The notes under the pieces were generated by a model. The model saw only the letters and a program-made list of their open reading frames with translations, did not search any database and was not told the DNA's origin. Positions 61,231-64,000 of a DNA stretch of 64,000 nt are shown here, one piece after another. Origin of the DNA: Pampus argenteus (taxonomy: Eukaryota; Chordata; Actinopteri; Scombriformes; Stromateidae); the NCBI GenBank assembly GCA_036937835.1, contig CM072869.1:13103501-13167500 (forward strand), written 5' to 3'. Every line of letters begins with the position of its first letter. The first letter of the stretch is position 1. Both the position numbers and the translations under genes were made by a program.

Positions 61231-61880
61231 AGAGTAGTGCCTTGTAAAATGACTTAGAGTGACATGCCATTTTTAATAATTTTGTCATTTAAAAAAATCT
61301 AAATTGACAAATCCAAGAAAATTGGCAGATTTTATTTCATCCAAGTTTCAAGGAGAAATTGTGGCAAAAAAAATGATTCTGCTCGATGTTAATCTGAAAA
61401 ATACAGAGTGTCTTATACCATATTCATCAATTCTGGCTAATTTTATTTTTTTTTGGCAGTAAAGAAAATGGTCTGCTTGGCTTTAATATTAAACCTGAAA
61501 TTATATTAAGGCTTTATTTCTCATTACTAAGCAATCACATTAATGTAAATTCATCAGCTACCTCTGACTGACATGACGTTATTCCCAACTGTGTTTGATG
61601 TTGCATCCCCTGGATATTGAAATATCAGTGCGTGTTTGACTAAATTCACACAAACACTCTCTCTGCACCCTCTTTGTCTGGTATCATTCAGTGTGTGAGA
61701 GTCTAGCCGCGTGGGCTGGGGTGACTTTGACTGCCTGTGTAATAGTTACAGCAGCACGCTTTGTTAGCTGCAGGTAATTTATGGTTGAACTGGACCGATA
61801 GTCTGATACAATCGACTGCCCCGACTGTCTTTACCAGCCGGCCCCAAAGGCACAGAGGAAGACTCTATTCGGAAAGACAC

Positions 61881-61883
<3 letters not shown>

Positions 61884-61959
<76 letters not shown>
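61884..61959. repeat. Long (GA)n microsatellite
   Basis: About 38 GA units with one AAA interruption near 61946. A polypurine strand of this length can form triplex (H-DNA). Confidence 0.96.
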
Positions 61960-62283
61960 TGAAGATAGTAGGCTACAGGATTGATTTAAACTGTTACTAC
62001 TAGACAGAAGAATCTGAATTCATACAGGATACAGAAAAATAATAAAACAAAAATGTGACATAAGCGTATTGGGGAATGGGTGATGCAGGTGAACGGCAGT
62101 GAGAGAGTGAGTGAAATTAAAGAGTTGCAGAGCAGTTAAATTCTCAGCATCTCTCTTGAGGTGTGCTGAGGATTAGATTGCATTAAAGACTGACAGTCCA
62201 TTCATCTGAACCATACCAAGACGGAACATTTAGTTAATTGAATGATTAATAAATTCTTCTCAGTCACCCTATTTCACTCTGGT

Positions 62284-62322
62284 GTTGGCTTTGGATAAAA
62301 ATGTCTGCCAAATGGCAGACGT
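62284..62322 (+). mobile_element. SINE-type 3' tail remnant
   Basis: GGCTTTGGATAAAAATGTCT followed by GCCAAATGGCAG matches the tail shared by common fish SINEs (consensus about CGCTTTGGATAAAAGCGTCTGCYAAATG). No tRNA-derived head or A/B box was recognised upstream, so only the tail is claimed. Confidence 0.6.
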
Positions 62323-62492
62323 CATACATCACTTGTTTGAAATGCTTTGCTTTAGACTCACGCTGAGCATCAATATAATTTGAGCTATTTCAGCCATGTA
62401 TACAAAGCGGAGGGGATACAGAGCAGTATAGTAAGTTGTTTAACCTTGTGCTCTGGGTGACCTGTCTGTCTTCCTCTCTGTTTCATCAGTAG

Positions 62493-62509
62493 AAGATTTT
62501 TTTTTTTTT
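62493..62509. repeat. Poly(T) tract
   Basis: A T homopolymer run of about 14, about 170 bp after the SINE-type tail. Confidence 0.8.
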
Positions 62510-63279
62510 TGCCGCTGTCTCATCATCTGCGAGACACAAGTCCTACAGCTCAAACTAAAGCCGAGACCCACACGTCTCTACACCCTCCTTGCTACACCTT
62601 TCTTTCCCTCATGAAGACAGGCACAAACCCTTGCTCTACATTTACCTTTCCTTCACCTCCTCACCAAATCCAGTTAGGCAGGAGCATCCACGCTCTTCCC
62701 TCTCTCTCTCTCGTACCTCTTCCTCCAAGATTGGCTAGTCTAATCCAGTCTGTCGGGACAACCAGGTCCCTGACTGCTGTTCGCCTTTCATCTCCCACCT
62801 TCAAACAGAATGAGCATGCTTTCATAACGCTGGGTGAGTGACAGGTAGAGGAGTCAGGTGGAGACAGGCCTGTGATATGGACAGGCACTTTGTCCTGTTT
62901 AAATACACTAATGGAGGATAAGAGGCATGTCAGGGGGACGACAGGGATAGGACGGGACAGAAAACATAGACACTGATCTTTACTTATGGACAATTTGTGA
63001 ATGCAGAGACAGGGATGTGCAATATATTACATCAGATAGCAAAGGATGGGGTACAAGACAAGCACCTCCAGTCTCACCTTGACCTTGTGTTAGTTTCACC
63101 CTTAACAGAAAGACAGATTTAACATGGCTTGCATAATGATGTACTGCAAAATAAAAGCTACTCAGTTTGCCAAAAAACAACTGATGTTTGCAGACACAAG
63201 AGTCCAAGAACAGGGTTTCTCTTATTTCCGGGCGAAACACTCCAATTTCAGAGTCACATTAACACACAAATCATTGGTG

Positions 63280-63281
<2 letters not shown>

Positions 63282-63315
<34 letters not shown>
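63282..63315. repeat. (CA)n microsatellite
   Basis: About 16 CA units. Confidence 0.95.
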
Positions 63316-63316
<1 letters not shown>

Positions 63317-63394
63317 CTAAATCACAGCTTACACGCCCAATAGGCAGCATTTTGGATAGATGGCACCTGCAGGAGGAGGGGGGGCACACACAAA

Positions 63395-63520
63395 TAGGAT
63401 TCGAGAGCGGAGTGGAGGCAGGGGTGGGGAGGTGGGAGTCCATAAATAGGATTGTGTAGGAAGCAGGGCAAGCTAAATAGGATTGTAATGTACAGGAAAG
63501 GGTGTATAAATAGGATATGA
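63395..63520. repeat. Degenerate short tandem motif AAATAGGAT
   Basis: The words CAAATAGGATT, TAAATAGGATTGT (twice) and TAAATAGGATAT recur at roughly 40-50 bp spacing within about 120 bp. Spacers are G/A-rich and partly alike, as in a decayed minisatellite. Confidence 0.65.
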
Positions 63521-63941
63521 GAGTCAGAGCTGTGTTCTCACTAGTTCCAGGTCCCTGTGGTATAGGAGTTCTCTAGGACTGGCCTGCAGCATGTATGCAT
63601 GTGTGTGTGAGTGTGTGCAAGTAAAGGCCATTAATGTGGAGGCTAATCTTGAGGCACCTGTCTCCTCAGGCAGAATGTGACCTCCACTGACCAGGTTCAC
63701 CCACGTTCACACCACATTCCTCACCTCCTCCCTCTGTTTCTCCTCAATACTTACCTTTTTCATTTCATCTCACTTTGCTTTATATACTTCATCAATGAGA
63801 TATATGTTGTTTTGTTTCTCCCTGTCTCTCTCTTCTTCACTTCTTTGTGCAGGTAAACTGTCACTCGTGCTGGGTGAACACTGCTCCCCCTCTAAGTGAG
63901 GTCGACGGTCAAAGCTCTGACTCTCTTTTCCTTTCCATCTG

Positions 63942-63965
63942 TCTTTCTTTCTTTCTTTCTTTCTT
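63942..63965. repeat. (CTTT)n microsatellite
   Basis: About six CTTT units. Confidence 0.92.
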
Positions 63966-64000
63966 CGCTCTCTGTTTATGGGGTCAGTGGGCTTTGGGAG

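Larger units (their letters stand above)
50744..64000 (-). other. wwox: Presumed last wwox intron (partial)
   Basis: No earlier wwox exon was found on the - strand up to the window end; the sequence encoding the preceding SDR segment (ending ...FTKSM in human) is not visible. The intron is therefore at least 13.2 kb here. In human the matching intron 8 is hundreds of kilobases and holds fragile site FRA16D. It contains many CA/GA tracts, a hAT-like repeat copy, a SINE-type tail and some candidate conserved blocks. Confidence 0.75.

Noticed and set aside
1..64000. tRNA, rRNA or microRNA genes
   Set aside because: No tRNA B-box with a matching cloverleaf, no rRNA-like sequence and no hairpin of pre-miRNA length was seen. 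The best hairpin (9846-9879) has only a 14-bp stem.

Overview
The window looks like vertebrate nuclear DNA, most likely a ray-finned (teleost, probably percomorph) fish. It is AT-leaning and non-coding for the most part. It carries dozens of long dinucleotide microsatellites, at least one copy of an interspersed repeat common in teleosts (start motif GGGCTGCAACTMACGATTATTTT), and a SINE-type tail (GGATAAAA...GTCTGCCAAATG). Only two protein-coding loci can be supported. There is no sign of bacterial operons, CRISPR arrays, integrated viruses or tRNA/rRNA genes.

Layout. 1-10.3 kb is the upstream flank of maf. It contains a previously unlabelled inverted-repeat element (about 2321-3154, arms about 210 bp each), a degenerate hAT-like repeat fragment (about 5385-5505), one exon-like segment (7820-7875), a perfect 14-bp-stem hairpin (9846-9879) and several stretches that look like conserved non-coding DNA. 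10.35-13.3 kb is the maf (c-Maf) transcription unit on the + strand. It has a compact promoter (inverted CCAAT box, a 16-bp perfect palindrome around a CRE/C-MARE-like core, TATA box), a leader with two abutting uORFs, a 325-codon open frame in one exon, and a 3'UTR with several AATAAA signals. The final Met codon and TGA stop lie inside a consensus 5' splice site (AT|GTGAGT), the arrangement behind the long isoform of mammalian MAF. 13.3-50.4 kb is a gene-poor interval with candidate regulatory blocks, candidate downstream maf exons and many microsatellites. At 50.55-50.74 kb on the - strand lies the last coding exon of wwox. From 50,744 to the end is most likely the last wwox intron, which in human is very large and hosts the fragile site FRA16D.

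How it fits together. maf and wwox are convergent neighbours, the same order and orientation as MAF and WWOX on human chromosome 16q23. That synteny supports calling the bZIP gene c-maf rather than mafa, mafb or nrl. The long non-coding interval between and around them is the expected place for distal maf enhancers; several such blocks are proposed, but from sequence texture and motifs only, without alignment. I did not find a wholly new biological system. The observations most worth a second look are the maf stop-codon splice donor with its phase-compatible downstream acceptor at 18,789, the promoter palindrome, and the uncharacterised inverted-repeat element at 2.3-3.15 kb.
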